In this document: piece after piece, positions 27,264-35,300 of the stretch
How the letters are laid out: each line of letters starts with the position of its first letter
How positions within the stretch are numbered: the stretch's first letter is position 1
Assembly (NCBI RefSeq): GCF_016925495.1
Contig: NZ_CP070491.1
Span: 3,732,001 to 3,796,000 of the forward strand
Length of the DNA stretch: 64,000 nucleotides
Source of the DNA: Methylococcus sp. EFPC2
Lineage (GTDB): Bacteria; Pseudomonadota; Gammaproteobacteria; Methylococcales; Methylococcaceae
Direction: 5' to 3'
The notes under the pieces: model-generated
The model's input: only the letters and a program-made list of their open reading frames with translations
What the model was told of the DNA's origin: nothing
Databases searched by the model: none
Translations under genes and position numbers: made by a program

Positions 27264-27904
27264 TGGCGCGCCTCGCTGCGGGGCGCGATGGTCAGGGGAG
27301 GCCAGGGCGGCGAGCCTTTCAGCGCGATCTCGATGCGGATCAGCGCCGGCAGGACCGGCTGTCGCCATTCGCTTTGCCATTCGGCGGGCTGGTCCGCTTG
27401 AGCCGAGGCGAGGTAGGCGATACGCAGATCGGCCAGGTTTTCAACCAGGGTTACGTCTTCGATGCTGCCTTCTTCATTTCCCCGGGACCCTCCGGCGGCC
27501 TGGTAGACCGGCTGGATGGACAGTTTCAGATCGCGGATGTCGTCGTGCTCCTCGGTATAGAGTTCGAAGCGGTACAGCCCGCCGCGCACTTGCGGCGGGA
27601 GGCTGCCGGCATAGGCGAGCCGGTCCGGTCCGCCGTCGAAGAGCAGGGCGGACGAGGACGGATCCGGATCGGCTCCCGGCGCGGTGGTTTGTCTCAGTGG
27701 CAGGGTGGACGACAGGTGGGAACGCAGAAAATTCTGGGTGGTCAACATGCGGTTCATGTCGGCGGTCCGGCGTTCGCCGCTTTCCCAACTGCGCACGCCG
27801 ATGCGCAGGCTGCCCAGCAGCAGCGTCATCATCACGGCCAGCAGGGTGGCCGCGATCAGCACTTCGATCAGGGTGAAGCCGGCTTGGCGCAGGGGTCGCG
27901 TCAT
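27260..27904 (-). CDS. gspJ: Type II secretion minor pseudopilin GspJ
   Basis: A 214-residue minor pseudopilin. The prepilin signal is MTRPLRQAG|FTLIEVLIAATLLAVMM, cleaved by the prepilin peptidase before Phe, with Glu at +5. The globular part ends with the PPWPPLTIAPR tail. GspJ joins GspI and GspK at the pseudopilus tip. The start at 27904 overlaps gspI's stop by 4 bp; the frame is open further 5', but the pilin signal fixes this start. Confidence 0.88.
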   Translation of the reverse strand: MTRPLRQAGFTLIEVLIAATLLAVMMTLLLGSLRIGVRSWESGERRTADMNRMLTTQNFLRSHLSSTLPLRQTTAPGADPDPSSSALLFDGGPDRLAYAGSLPPQVRGGLYRFELYTEEHDDIRDLKLSIQPVYQAAGGSRGNEEGSIEDVTLVENLADLRIAYLASAQADQPAEWQSEWRQPVLPALIRIEIALKGSPPWPPLTIAPRSEARQ

Positions 27905-28338
27905 CGGGATCTCCCCGCGCCGAATCGGGGCAGGCCGGCTTGCGCGGCCTGCAGCCGCAGCGTGCCGAGGCTGTAGGTCTGCGGACGGTCTTCGTCGCCC
28001 CAGCTCACGGTCAGTTCGGCCCAATAGGCCTGATACGGCAGATTGTCCGGCAGGGGGTCGGGCGGTTGCCAGGGATTTACGTCGAGTTGCCAGCGGTAGG
28101 TATCGTCGATTTCGCCTCCGCTGGTGCCAGGCTGCAGCGGCGCATCCCGGCCGGCGGCCGTCAGCAGCGATTCCGCCAGCAATATCGCCCGGGCACGCTC
28201 GCCGGCGTTGGCCGCCAGCTGCGTGCCGCCGCCGAAGATGCGGAGCAGCACGCCCAGCGCCAGGGCCAATATGGCGAATGCGACCATGACCTCGAGCAGG
28301 GAGAATCCCCTTTGGCCGGCGCGGAACTCAGTCTTCAC
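27901..28338 (-). CDS. gspI: Type II secretion minor pseudopilin GspI
   Basis: A 145-residue minor pseudopilin with prepilin signal MKTEFRAGQRG|FSLLEVMVAFAILALALGV. No ATG lies at the right distance before the pilin signal, so I take the GTG at 28336-28338; it overlaps the end of gspH by 11 bp. The following globular domain is short and contains WQLDVNPWQPPD and LTVSWGDEDRPQTYSL, as in GspI. It starts assembly of the tip complex with GspJ and GspK. Confidence 0.85.
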   Translation of the reverse strand: MKTEFRAGQRGFSLLEVMVAFAILALALGVLLRIFGGGTQLAANAGERARAILLAESLLTAAGRDAPLQPGTSGGEIDDTYRWQLDVNPWQPPDPLPDNLPYQAYWAELTVSWGDEDRPQTYSLGTLRLQAAQAGLPRFGAGRSR

Positions 28339-28810
28339 GTTCTTCGCGTACCGTGACTTCTCCGGACAGCCAGTTGACGTCGACCAGCCGGCGCTGCCCG
28401 GCGGCTTCCAGGGTGATCCGTCCCCCGGTCGCGGAACCGTCGGGATAGAAGCGGATGTTGCCCTCTTCGGCATCGACCAGCTCCTTGTCGGCGGTGAACA
28501 ACTGCAGGCGCACGGAATCCGGTAGGGCATAGCTCTTGGCGCGTCCGGTGACGCGATAGACATGCCGCGCCACGTTGAGGCTGAACACCGTTTCCTTGCC
28601 GCGGCCGAGCGCGAGTCCGCGCACGTGGCGCAAGGCCGAGGCGATGTCGCTGGCCGCCCCGCGCAATCGCATGGTGGCCATGGCCGGCTGCAGGTTGGGC
28701 ACGGCCACCGCCGTCAGCAGGGCGGCGATCACCAGCACGAGGATCATCTCCATCAGCGTGAAGCCATGCGGGCTAGCCGTGCCTGAGTTCGGCGGTCGAG
28801 GAGCGGCCAT
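28328..28810 (-). CDS. gspH: Type II secretion minor pseudopilin GspH
   Basis: A 160-residue minor pseudopilin: prepilin signal ending SPHG|FTLMEMILVLVIAALLTAVAVP, then a beta-rich GspH domain with LRHVRGLALGRGKETVFSLNV and IRFYPDGSATGG, typical of GspH/FimT proteins. It links the tip complex to the GspG shaft. It follows gspG by 12 bp and overlaps the proposed start of gspI by 11 bp. Confidence 0.9.
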   Translation of the reverse strand: MAAPRPPNSGTASPHGFTLMEMILVLVIAALLTAVAVPNLQPAMATMRLRGAASDIASALRHVRGLALGRGKETVFSLNVARHVYRVTGRAKSYALPDSVRLQLFTADKELVDAEEGNIRFYPDGSATGGRITLEAAGQRRLVDVNWLSGEVTVREERED

Positions 28811-28822
28811 GTTCGGCGCGGC

Positions 28823-29257
28823 TTATTCCCAGCTCGCGACGTCGGCATCCTCGCCTTCGCCGCCGTCGCTGTTGTCGGCACCCAGGGTGAACAGATCGAA
28901 TTTGCCGTGCTGGCCGGGCGCGACATAGTGATAGGGGGTGTTCCAGGGGTCGGCCGGGACCTTTTTCTTGCGCAGGTAAGGCCCGTTCCAGACCTTGGCG
29001 TTGCCGGGCGCTTCGATGAGCGCGGCTAACCCTTCGTCGGTCGAGGGATAACGGCCAACGTCGAGGCGGTACATGTCGAGCGCAGAGGACAGCTCCTCGA
29101 TCTGCAGGCGTGCGGTCTTGGACTTGGATTCGCCCAAATGCTTCATCACCTGCGGTCCGACCAGACCGGCCAGCAGACCGATGATGGCGAGCACGACCAG
29201 CAGTTCGATGAGGGTGAAGCCGCGGGAGGCGAGAGGACGGGAGTTTGGGGTAAGCAT
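28823..29257 (-). CDS. gspG: Type II secretion major pseudopilin GspG
   Basis: A 144-residue major pseudopilin, shaft subunit of the T2SS pseudopilus. Prepilin signal MLTPNSRPLASRG|FTLIELLVVLAIIGLLAGLVGP; the globular domain has ALDMYRLDVGRYPSTDEGL and PWNTPYHYVAPGQHGKFDLF, with acidic residues near the C-terminus (DNSDGGEGEDAD) where GspG binds calcium. Unusually, no good ribosome-binding site lies just upstream of its ATG, and the gap to gspF is filled by a heptamer tandem repeat. Confidence 0.95.
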   Translation of the reverse strand: MLTPNSRPLASRGFTLIELLVVLAIIGLLAGLVGPQVMKHLGESKSKTARLQIEELSSALDMYRLDVGRYPSTDEGLAALIEAPGNAKVWNGPYLRKKKVPADPWNTPYHYVAPGQHGKFDLFTLGADNSDGGEGEDADVASWE

Positions 29258-29275
29258 GGCTGGGTACGCTTTTAT

Positions 29276-29363
29276 GGAGTTAGGAGTTAGGAGTTAGGAG
29301 TTAGGAGTTAGGAGTTAGGAGTTAGGAGTTAGGAGTTAGGAGTTAGGAGTTAGGAGTTAGGAG
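29276..29363. repeat. Heptanucleotide tandem repeat (GGAGTTA)n between gspF and gspG
   Basis: Twelve complete, identical copies of GGAGTTA (29276-29359) followed by a partial GGAG (29360-29363). On the strand of the operon it reads TAACTCC repeated. It begins 3 bases after the gspF stop and ends 18 bases before the gspG start, so it occupies nearly the whole spacer. Perfect copies suggest recent expansion by slippage, and copy number may vary between strains or cells. No CRISPR features (spacers) are present. Confidence 0.97.
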
Positions 29364-29366
29364 CGG

Positions 29367-30584
29367 TCAAAAGGCCAGGTCGTTGACGCTGAGTATGGCC
29401 ATCAGGATGGAGATGATGATGCCGGCGATCATGATGCCCAATCCCACGATCAGCACCGGTTCCAGCAGGGCCAGCAGACGCTGGATGGCGATCTTCACTT
29501 CCTTGTCGTAGGTGGCGGCCACGCGTTCCAGCATTTCGTCGAGATGGCCGGATTCTTCGCCCAGCTTGATCATCTGGATTGCCAGGGTGGGGAACAAACC
29601 GGACTCGATCAGCGGCCCGGACAGCCCGCCGCCCTGTTTCAGGTTTTCCAGCGCCAAGTCTACCTTTTCCGCCGCCACGCGGTTGCCCAGCGTTTCCTTG
29701 ACTATGGTCAGCGCGGTCAAAAGCGCCACGCCGTTGCCCAGCAAGGTACCCAGCGTGCGGCTGAAATTGGCCACCTCGATCTTGCGGACCAGGTCGCCCA
29801 CCAGGGGCAGCTTGAGCAGCCGGCGGTCCCATACGTAGCGCCGTTCCGGCACGCTCATCTGCTGGCGGACGTAGCTGGCGACGCCCATCACGAGCAAGGG
29901 GATCGCCCACCAGTAGTCGCGTAGGCCTTCGGCCAGGCCCACCACGATCTGGGTGGGCAAGGGCAGTTCCTTGCCGGCGCTTTCGAACATCTCGGTGAAC
30001 TGGGGGACGACGAAGGTCAGCAAAAGCAACAACGAGAGGGCGGCCATGGTGACCAGGATGGCCGGATAGATCAGGGCGGTGCTCACCGTCTCGCGCAATT
30101 CCTTGGAGCGTTCCAGATAGTCGGATAGGCGTTGCAGCACCTGTTCCAGCGCGCCGCCGGCCTCGCCGGCCCGAATCAGGTTCAGGTAAAAGCGGGAGAA
30201 CACGCCGGTCTGCTTTTCCAGCGCATCCGACAACTGCGCGCCGCCCTTGACGGTTTCCAACACCCGGCCGATCAAGGCGTTCAGCGCCGGTTGAGTTTCC
30301 GTGAGCTCCAGCAGCACGGTCAGCGCCCGGTCGAGCGGCAGGCCGGCATGTAGCAGGGTCAGCAACTCGTGGGTGAAGAGCGCAATGTCTTTCTGCGCCA
30401 GCTTCGATTTGTCCCGTCCCAGGCGCAGCCAGGCGAAGGGTCGCGAGGATGCCGGGGCAATCCGTATCGGGATCAGCCCCTCGCTCTGCAAAGCCGCCAG
30501 CAGGACGCTCTCGTCGGCCGCCTCGCGCTCCGATTCCTGGGTCTCGCCTTCGCGGTTGACGGCCTTATAAAAGTAGAGGGGCAT
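29367..30584 (-). CDS. gspF: Type II secretion inner-membrane platform protein GspF
   Basis: A 405-residue polytopic protein of the GspF/PilC family. It has two copies of the GspF domain (LFTHELLTLLHAGLPLDRAL near 70 and NFSRTLGTLLGNGVALLTAL near 273) and hydrophobic segments at about 168-192, 220-240 and 375-398. It forms the membrane platform that couples GspE to pseudopilus assembly. It is the first T2SS gene here. In the similar Xanthomonas operon gspE precedes it, but here the next gene upstream is an unrelated, divergent hemerythrin. The 183-bp gap upstream must hold the operon promoter. Confidence 0.95.
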   Translation of the reverse strand: MPLYFYKAVNREGETQESEREAADESVLLAALQSEGLIPIRIAPASSRPFAWLRLGRDKSKLAQKDIALFTHELLTLLHAGLPLDRALTVLLELTETQPALNALIGRVLETVKGGAQLSDALEKQTGVFSRFYLNLIRAGEAGGALEQVLQRLSDYLERSKELRETVSTALIYPAILVTMAALSLLLLLTFVVPQFTEMFESAGKELPLPTQIVVGLAEGLRDYWWAIPLLVMGVASYVRQQMSVPERRYVWDRRLLKLPLVGDLVRKIEVANFSRTLGTLLGNGVALLTALTIVKETLGNRVAAEKVDLALENLKQGGGLSGPLIESGLFPTLAIQMIKLGEESGHLDEMLERVAATYDKEVKIAIQRLLALLEPVLIVGLGIMIAGIIISILMAILSVNDLAF

Positions 30585-30767
30585 GAGGGGAAAACGGTCC
30601 GGGTTTCGAAGGTTTGCAGTTGTCCGTTGTAACGCAATGATAATAAAGCGTAAAAATCTCGATATGCCGCGGTCGGATGTTAACGGGCGGGTCGGCGCAT
30701 TTCAACGCCGCCGCGCCGGGACAGTCTTGCCTATACTCTGAACGCAAAATCATACGCCGGGTGTGCC

Positions 30768-31178
30768 ATGCGATTCGACTGGGACCAGAAATACGAGATC
30801 GGTAACGAGTTGATCGACAAGGAGCATCAGGTATTCGTCGAGCTCATCCGCAATGTCGCCTATAGCATCGAAGACGATGCGGAAAGCGACTATATCGTCA
30901 GGCTGCTCACGGAAGTCGAGAAATACGCCGAGTTCCATTTCCTGAGCGAAGAAAACATCATGATCAGTTGCCGTTATCCCGAACGGGAGCGGCACCGGCA
31001 ATTGCACCTCCAACTGAGCCGAAGGCTACGCGATCACATCGAGGCTTACCAGCGCGGCGAAAGCGAGGCCGTGGCGGTGCTGGAGTTTCTGATGGACTGG
31101 TTCGCCCAGCACACCGTGCGGGAAGACCTGCGCCTCGCCGAGCACATCGGCCGCCTCAACGCCCACGGCTCGGCCTGA
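30768..31178 (+). CDS. Bacteriohemerythrin
   Basis: A 136-residue single-domain hemerythrin that binds O2 at a di-iron site. All expected ligands are visible: His in IDKEHQVF, His and Glu in FHFLSEENIM, the HxxxH pair in RHRQLHLQL, and His...Asp in QHTVREDL. In methanotrophs bacteriohemerythrins are abundant and have been proposed to supply O2 to methane monooxygenase; that role is inferred here. The gene is divergent from gspF. Its stop codon lies directly next to the displaced original stop of the large membrane protein gene on the other strand. Confidence 0.93.
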   Translation: MRFDWDQKYEIGNELIDKEHQVFVELIRNVAYSIEDDAESDYIVRLLTEVEKYAEFHFLSEENIMISCRYPERERHRQLHLQLSRRLRDHIEAYQRGESEAVAVLEFLMDWFAQHTVREDLRLAEHIGRLNAHGSA

Positions 31179-31277
31179 TCACGGGCCGTTCTCCTTCCCC
31201 CCCGCGTCCGTCGGCGCCTGCTCCGCCGGGGTCTGAGCCTTTTTGGGCTTGCTGCGCCAGTATCCGTCCCGCACATA
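31179..31277 (-). pseudogene. Displaced 3' end of the large membrane-protein gene, cut off by the IS
   Basis: If the IS630 element and one copy of the TA duplication are removed, the minus-strand frame of the large membrane protein continues from NCY into VRDGYWRSKPKKAQ and a hydrophilic tail of about 31 residues, ending at TGA 31179-31181, immediately beside the hemerythrin stop. The continuous open frame across the reconstructed junction shows that this was the original C-terminus. The stretch is now separated from its gene and not translated with it. Confidence 0.85.
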
Positions 31278-32389
31278 TTAACCCGGCCATAAAATACCGT
31301 ACGTTCTAAGCGGCGTACTTGATGGGGGCGGCTTTGAAGTAGGCGCGGATGCGGGCGGGCTGTTTCTGGATCGAACGCAGGTGCGAAGTCACCTTGCGCT
31401 TCAGGTGAGAGCCGTCGCGCACGGGTTCGGCGGCACTCATCCGTGCCTTGAGGTCGGCATTGAGGTATTCGTCCGGATTGAGTTCAGGGGAATAGCTGGG
31501 TAGGAAAAACAGCTCGATCTGGTCGGTTTTGTCTGCCAGCCATGCTTTGACCGTTTGGCTGTGATGAACCCGCAGGTTGTCGAGGACCAGAAACACCTTG
31601 CGCCCCGCCTCACGGACCAGGCGCTGGAGAAACTGGATGAAGACATCGGCGGTGAGCGTTTCTCGATACATCATGAAGCGCATCTTCCCTTGGTTGGTGA
31701 TGGCGGAGATGAGGTTGATGCGCTCCCGCTTGGACTGGGACAACACCAGCACCGGCGTTTTGCCGCGCGGCGCGTAACCGCGCGGATAATGCTCGACCGA
31801 ACTGACAGCGGTTTCATCGCCCCAGCAAATTTCCGCCCCTTCGGCCTTGGCCCGTTGGGCGATGGCTGGGTAGTCCTCTGTGAGCCACTTTTGCACCGCC
31901 GCCGGTCGTTGCTCGAAGGCGCGTTTGAGCGGGCGCTGCGGCGTGAATCCCCAGCGCTTCAGATAGTTTCTGACCGAGCGCACTGGCAGGTTCAGCCCAA
32001 AACACGCCTGGATATGCGCTCGCACCGCCTGCGCACTCCATAAGGCGAAGCGCAGTTTCACTTGATCCGGCGTTTTGTCCACCAGGTCTTTCTGGAGAAC
32101 GCTTTCCTGAGCGGGCGTGAGACGGCGACCGTTGCCTGCGGGCCGACCACGCTGGGCCTCTTTCACGCCATGCCCGGCTTCGGCTTTAAGCAGCCAGAGC
32201 GTCACCGTGGGACGGCGCAAACCCAACTCCCGCGCAATCGCCGCCTGGCTATGCCCTCGCCGGTGCAAGCGGATGACCGTACGGCGCAATTGCTCTCGTG
32301 CCGCCGGCTCCAGTTTTCGAGTATCGATTCGTTCTGCTTCCATGCTCGAATTTTACCAGACTCAGTACGGTATTATTTGGCCGGGTTAA
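31278..32389 (-). mobile_element. IS630-family insertion sequence, complete
   Basis: A complete 1112-bp element. The 25-bp terminal inverted repeats begin TTAACCCGGCCA (left, 31278-31302; right complement, 32365-32389) and match at 23 of 25 positions. The element is flanked by TA on both sides (31276-31277 and 32390-32391), the target duplication typical of the IS630/Tc1-mariner group. It carries one intact transposase. The insertion is in the 3' end of the large membrane protein gene, whose present stop codon TAA is provided by the IS end. Confidence 0.95.
31306..32343 (-). CDS. IS630-family transposase
   Basis: A 345-residue DDE transposase. The N-terminal part has a helix-turn-helix (RRGHSQAAIARELGLRRPTVTLWL) and a winged-helix region. 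The catalytic acids are seen in CWGDETAV, FLVLDNLRVHH and LPSYSPELNPDEYLN, the standard D, D, E arrangement of IS630 members. It is full length, without frameshift, and lies within good inverted repeats, so the element may still be active. Cut-and-paste insertion at TA is known for the family. Confidence 0.95.
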   Translation of the reverse strand: MEAERIDTRKLEPAAREQLRRTVIRLHRRGHSQAAIARELGLRRPTVTLWLLKAEAGHGVKEAQRGRPAGNGRRLTPAQESVLQKDLVDKTPDQVKLRFALWSAQAVRAHIQACFGLNLPVRSVRNYLKRWGFTPQRPLKRAFEQRPAAVQKWLTEDYPAIAQRAKAEGAEICWGDETAVSSVEHYPRGYAPRGKTPVLVLSQSKRERINLISAITNQGKMRFMMYRETLTADVFIQFLQRLVREAGRKVFLVLDNLRVHHSQTVKAWLADKTDQIELFFLPSYSPELNPDEYLNADLKARMSAAEPVRDGSHLKRKVTSHLRSIQKQPARIRAYFKAAPIKYAA

Positions 32390-35300
32390 TAGCAATTCCA
32401 GCCCCAGCGCAGCCAGTCCAGGAGTGCGAAGGCCAGCCACATGGCCCACAGCAGCATCAGCAGCCGGTAGCTCCATAGCGGCGCGCTGACGACCCAGGGC
32501 CGCGGCATCACGGTTTCGCTGTGGTCCTGGTACCAGTTCAGATGCCAGGCATCGGACTGGTTGCCCGCGATCTGCATGTCGGGCAGCCCCAGCAGTCCGT
32601 TTTGTACGGCGAGAAACAGGCTGGACAAGGCCAGCAGGGTGAGCAGGGCCAGGCCGGCCTGCATGAGGTTGAAGCCGCTATCCGAATAAATTGAGTTTCG
32701 GCGCTCGCGCCAGGCCAGGGCGTAGAGCCAGCCGACCACGCTCAGCGCGCCGAGCGGGCCGATCTGGCTCAGGCCGATCAGCAGCAAGAACCATTGCCGG
32801 GTGCTCAGGGGCGTCCAACCGATCCGGCCGAGCCCCGCCGCCAATACGCCGATCAGGATCAACACCCCCCAGAACAGCACAGCCGGGCCGAGGCGTGGGC
32901 CGCCGGCGAGCAGCACCCAGCGATCCTGTCCCGGCGTGTACCGGATCTCGCTGTTCACACCGGCCAGCCCCAGGTCCACGCGCGAGCCGTCGAACAGCCC
33001 TGCCATGCCGCGGTTTTCCCGCCAGCTCAGGGTCACCGTCTGTTGGCCCGGATGGATGGGCAGGCTGAGTGCGCCGTTCTGCAGGCGCAGGGGATGGGCG
33101 ACGCCGTCCAAAGCGGCGGAGCGCAGTTCGGCGCCTTCCGGAAGCACGATGCCGTGCTGTCCGCCTTGCGAGCTGCGCAAGCTCAGGGTCAGGGTGGCGT
33201 CGGTCGCGCGTACTCCCGGGTTCAGCTCCAGGCGGCTGCGTTCCAGGGTGAGGGTGGCGCCCGGTGCGCCGCGCGGCTTGAGCAGTTTCAAGGTGAGCGT
33301 TTCGCCCGGCCAGGGCCGCCATTCCGGCAACCAGTCGCCGTTCGGTCCGCGGTGGCGGGTCACCGGGATGCCGTCGCTGCTTAGATGCCAGATGGAGCCG
33401 ACCTCGGCCCGCCAGATTTCGCTCCACAAGGTGTTGGATGCCGCATGGAGGGTCAGCGAGGCGCGTGGTTCCAGGATCGATTCCCAGGCGGTTTCGCTCT
33501 GCCCGGCCGCCAGGTTGATGGCGACCGTTCCGTTTTTGACCTTGAAGCCGGGTGTGGTGACCGACTCGCCTTCCAGCAGGGGGATGTCTGCCAGAACCGG
33601 CGTGCCCGGCGGCGAGGCCCGTTGCACCTGGGTCAGCAAGCGCCAGTCCAGCCCGAAGCGCAGGGTCCTTACCACGCGCAGATAAGGCGGCAGGGGACGC
33701 GCTTCCAGTTCCTGCTCGGCGTGGCCCGCATCGCCGGGTAGGGTGCGGGAGATCTGCAAGGGCCCGGCCGGGACGCCGTTTTCCCCCAGGCCGTCCACCC
33801 GCCAGCCTTCGCCTTCCACGGCCACCCGGCGCGGGACCAAAGGCAGGGTCAGCGCCGTCTGACCGTGCTGCGGCAAAGGACCGCTCAGGAGCAGTTCATG
33901 GCGGCCCGGATCCAGCTTGATCCACAGCTCGCCCTCGGTTCCGCGGAACAGTCCTCCGGCGGGCCGGCCGTCGAGTTCGGCGCGTTCCGGCAGCCATTGG
34001 CCCTCGCGGGCGGGGAGCGGCACCGCCAGCGCTTCCTGGGCGTGCAGTTCGAGGCGCATCTGCAGTTCGCTGGCGTCGAAACGCAGGGTCAGACGCGGTA
34101 TCTGCGCGCAATCCGGCAGGCACTCGGGCGGGGCCAGCAAGCGGGATTTCAGCTCCTGCAGCAGCGTGGCCGGCGGAAAATCGGCGCGACTTTCCGGCGC
34201 GTAGGGAAGTGCAAGCAGAACCAGCAGGGCGGCCGCCGGGGGCAGACTGGCGCCGGTCGGCGGCGGAGATACCGCCCGCGGGGGCGCGGACTCCCAGTCC
34301 GAGCGCAACAGCAGCCAGGCGAGGGCCAGCAACAGGCCGACGCGCGCCAGGCTGAGCAGGAGGTTGAGGCCGGGCGGCAGCAGATAAAGCGCCGTGGTTT
34401 GATCGGCCAGCACGGGTCCGTTCCAGGCAAGCGCGACGCGATTCCAGCGCCAGTTCGGCAGGCCGGGACCGGTTTGCGTTTTGGCTTCGGGGTCGAATTC
34501 GTCGAGTCGCCGAGGTGCCGGCGTCGGCAGCGACTGCGGCAGATAATTCCTGGCGCCCGACGCGCGCTCGGCGGAATAGTCTTCCGCCTTCTGCGCCGCG
34601 ATACCGGCCGGCTCCGTAGCCATCGCCGGCGCGCTCCTGTCGGCGCTCTCCTCGTAATCGGCCCAGATGTGGGGTTCGAGTTGGGGGTAGAGGCCGATGC
34701 GTATCTGCTCGGCCATGAAGGGCAGGGCGATCAGCGCCAGCCCCAATGCGGCCAATTGGCGGTAGTACCTGACGGCCTTGGCGGCGCGGCCGGCCGGCAG
34801 CGATTTCAGCAAGGCGGCCGCGGCCAGCAGATGCAGCCAGACCAGTCGGGGTGCGTCGTTTTCGTGCCATAGCAGGGTCAGCGCCGCCAGGGCCAGTGCC
34901 GCTTGCGGCCAGCCGTACAAGCGGGCGACCACCAGGCCGGCGATCAGCACCAGGAACAGATCCAGCAGGGTCCAGCGTCCGACCCAACTGCCGGGCGCCT
35001 GATCGACCCCGGTGGCGGTCAGGAGACGCCAGCCCGGCGGCAGGTGCAGGGTCATGGACAGGCTCTGGAAGTCGCGTCGCCAGCCGCTCGACGGCAATCC
35101 GGCCCCGCTGCGGTTGGTCCGACCCTCGGCGGTCAGATTAAGCTGGCCGCGGCGTATTTCCACGCCCGCCCGGTCTTCCAGCAGGGTGATCAACTGGTCC
35201 GATCCGTCGATCTCGACTCGCCCGAGCTGCTGGGTGGACTGTGCCTCCAGGCGCCAGTCCCGGCTCATGGTTCCGGCGATGCGGTCGCGATAGGTATAGC

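Noticed and set aside
29276-29363. Possible CRISPR array
   Set aside because: The repeat unit is 7 bp with no spacers and no cas genes nearby; it is a simple tandem repeat.
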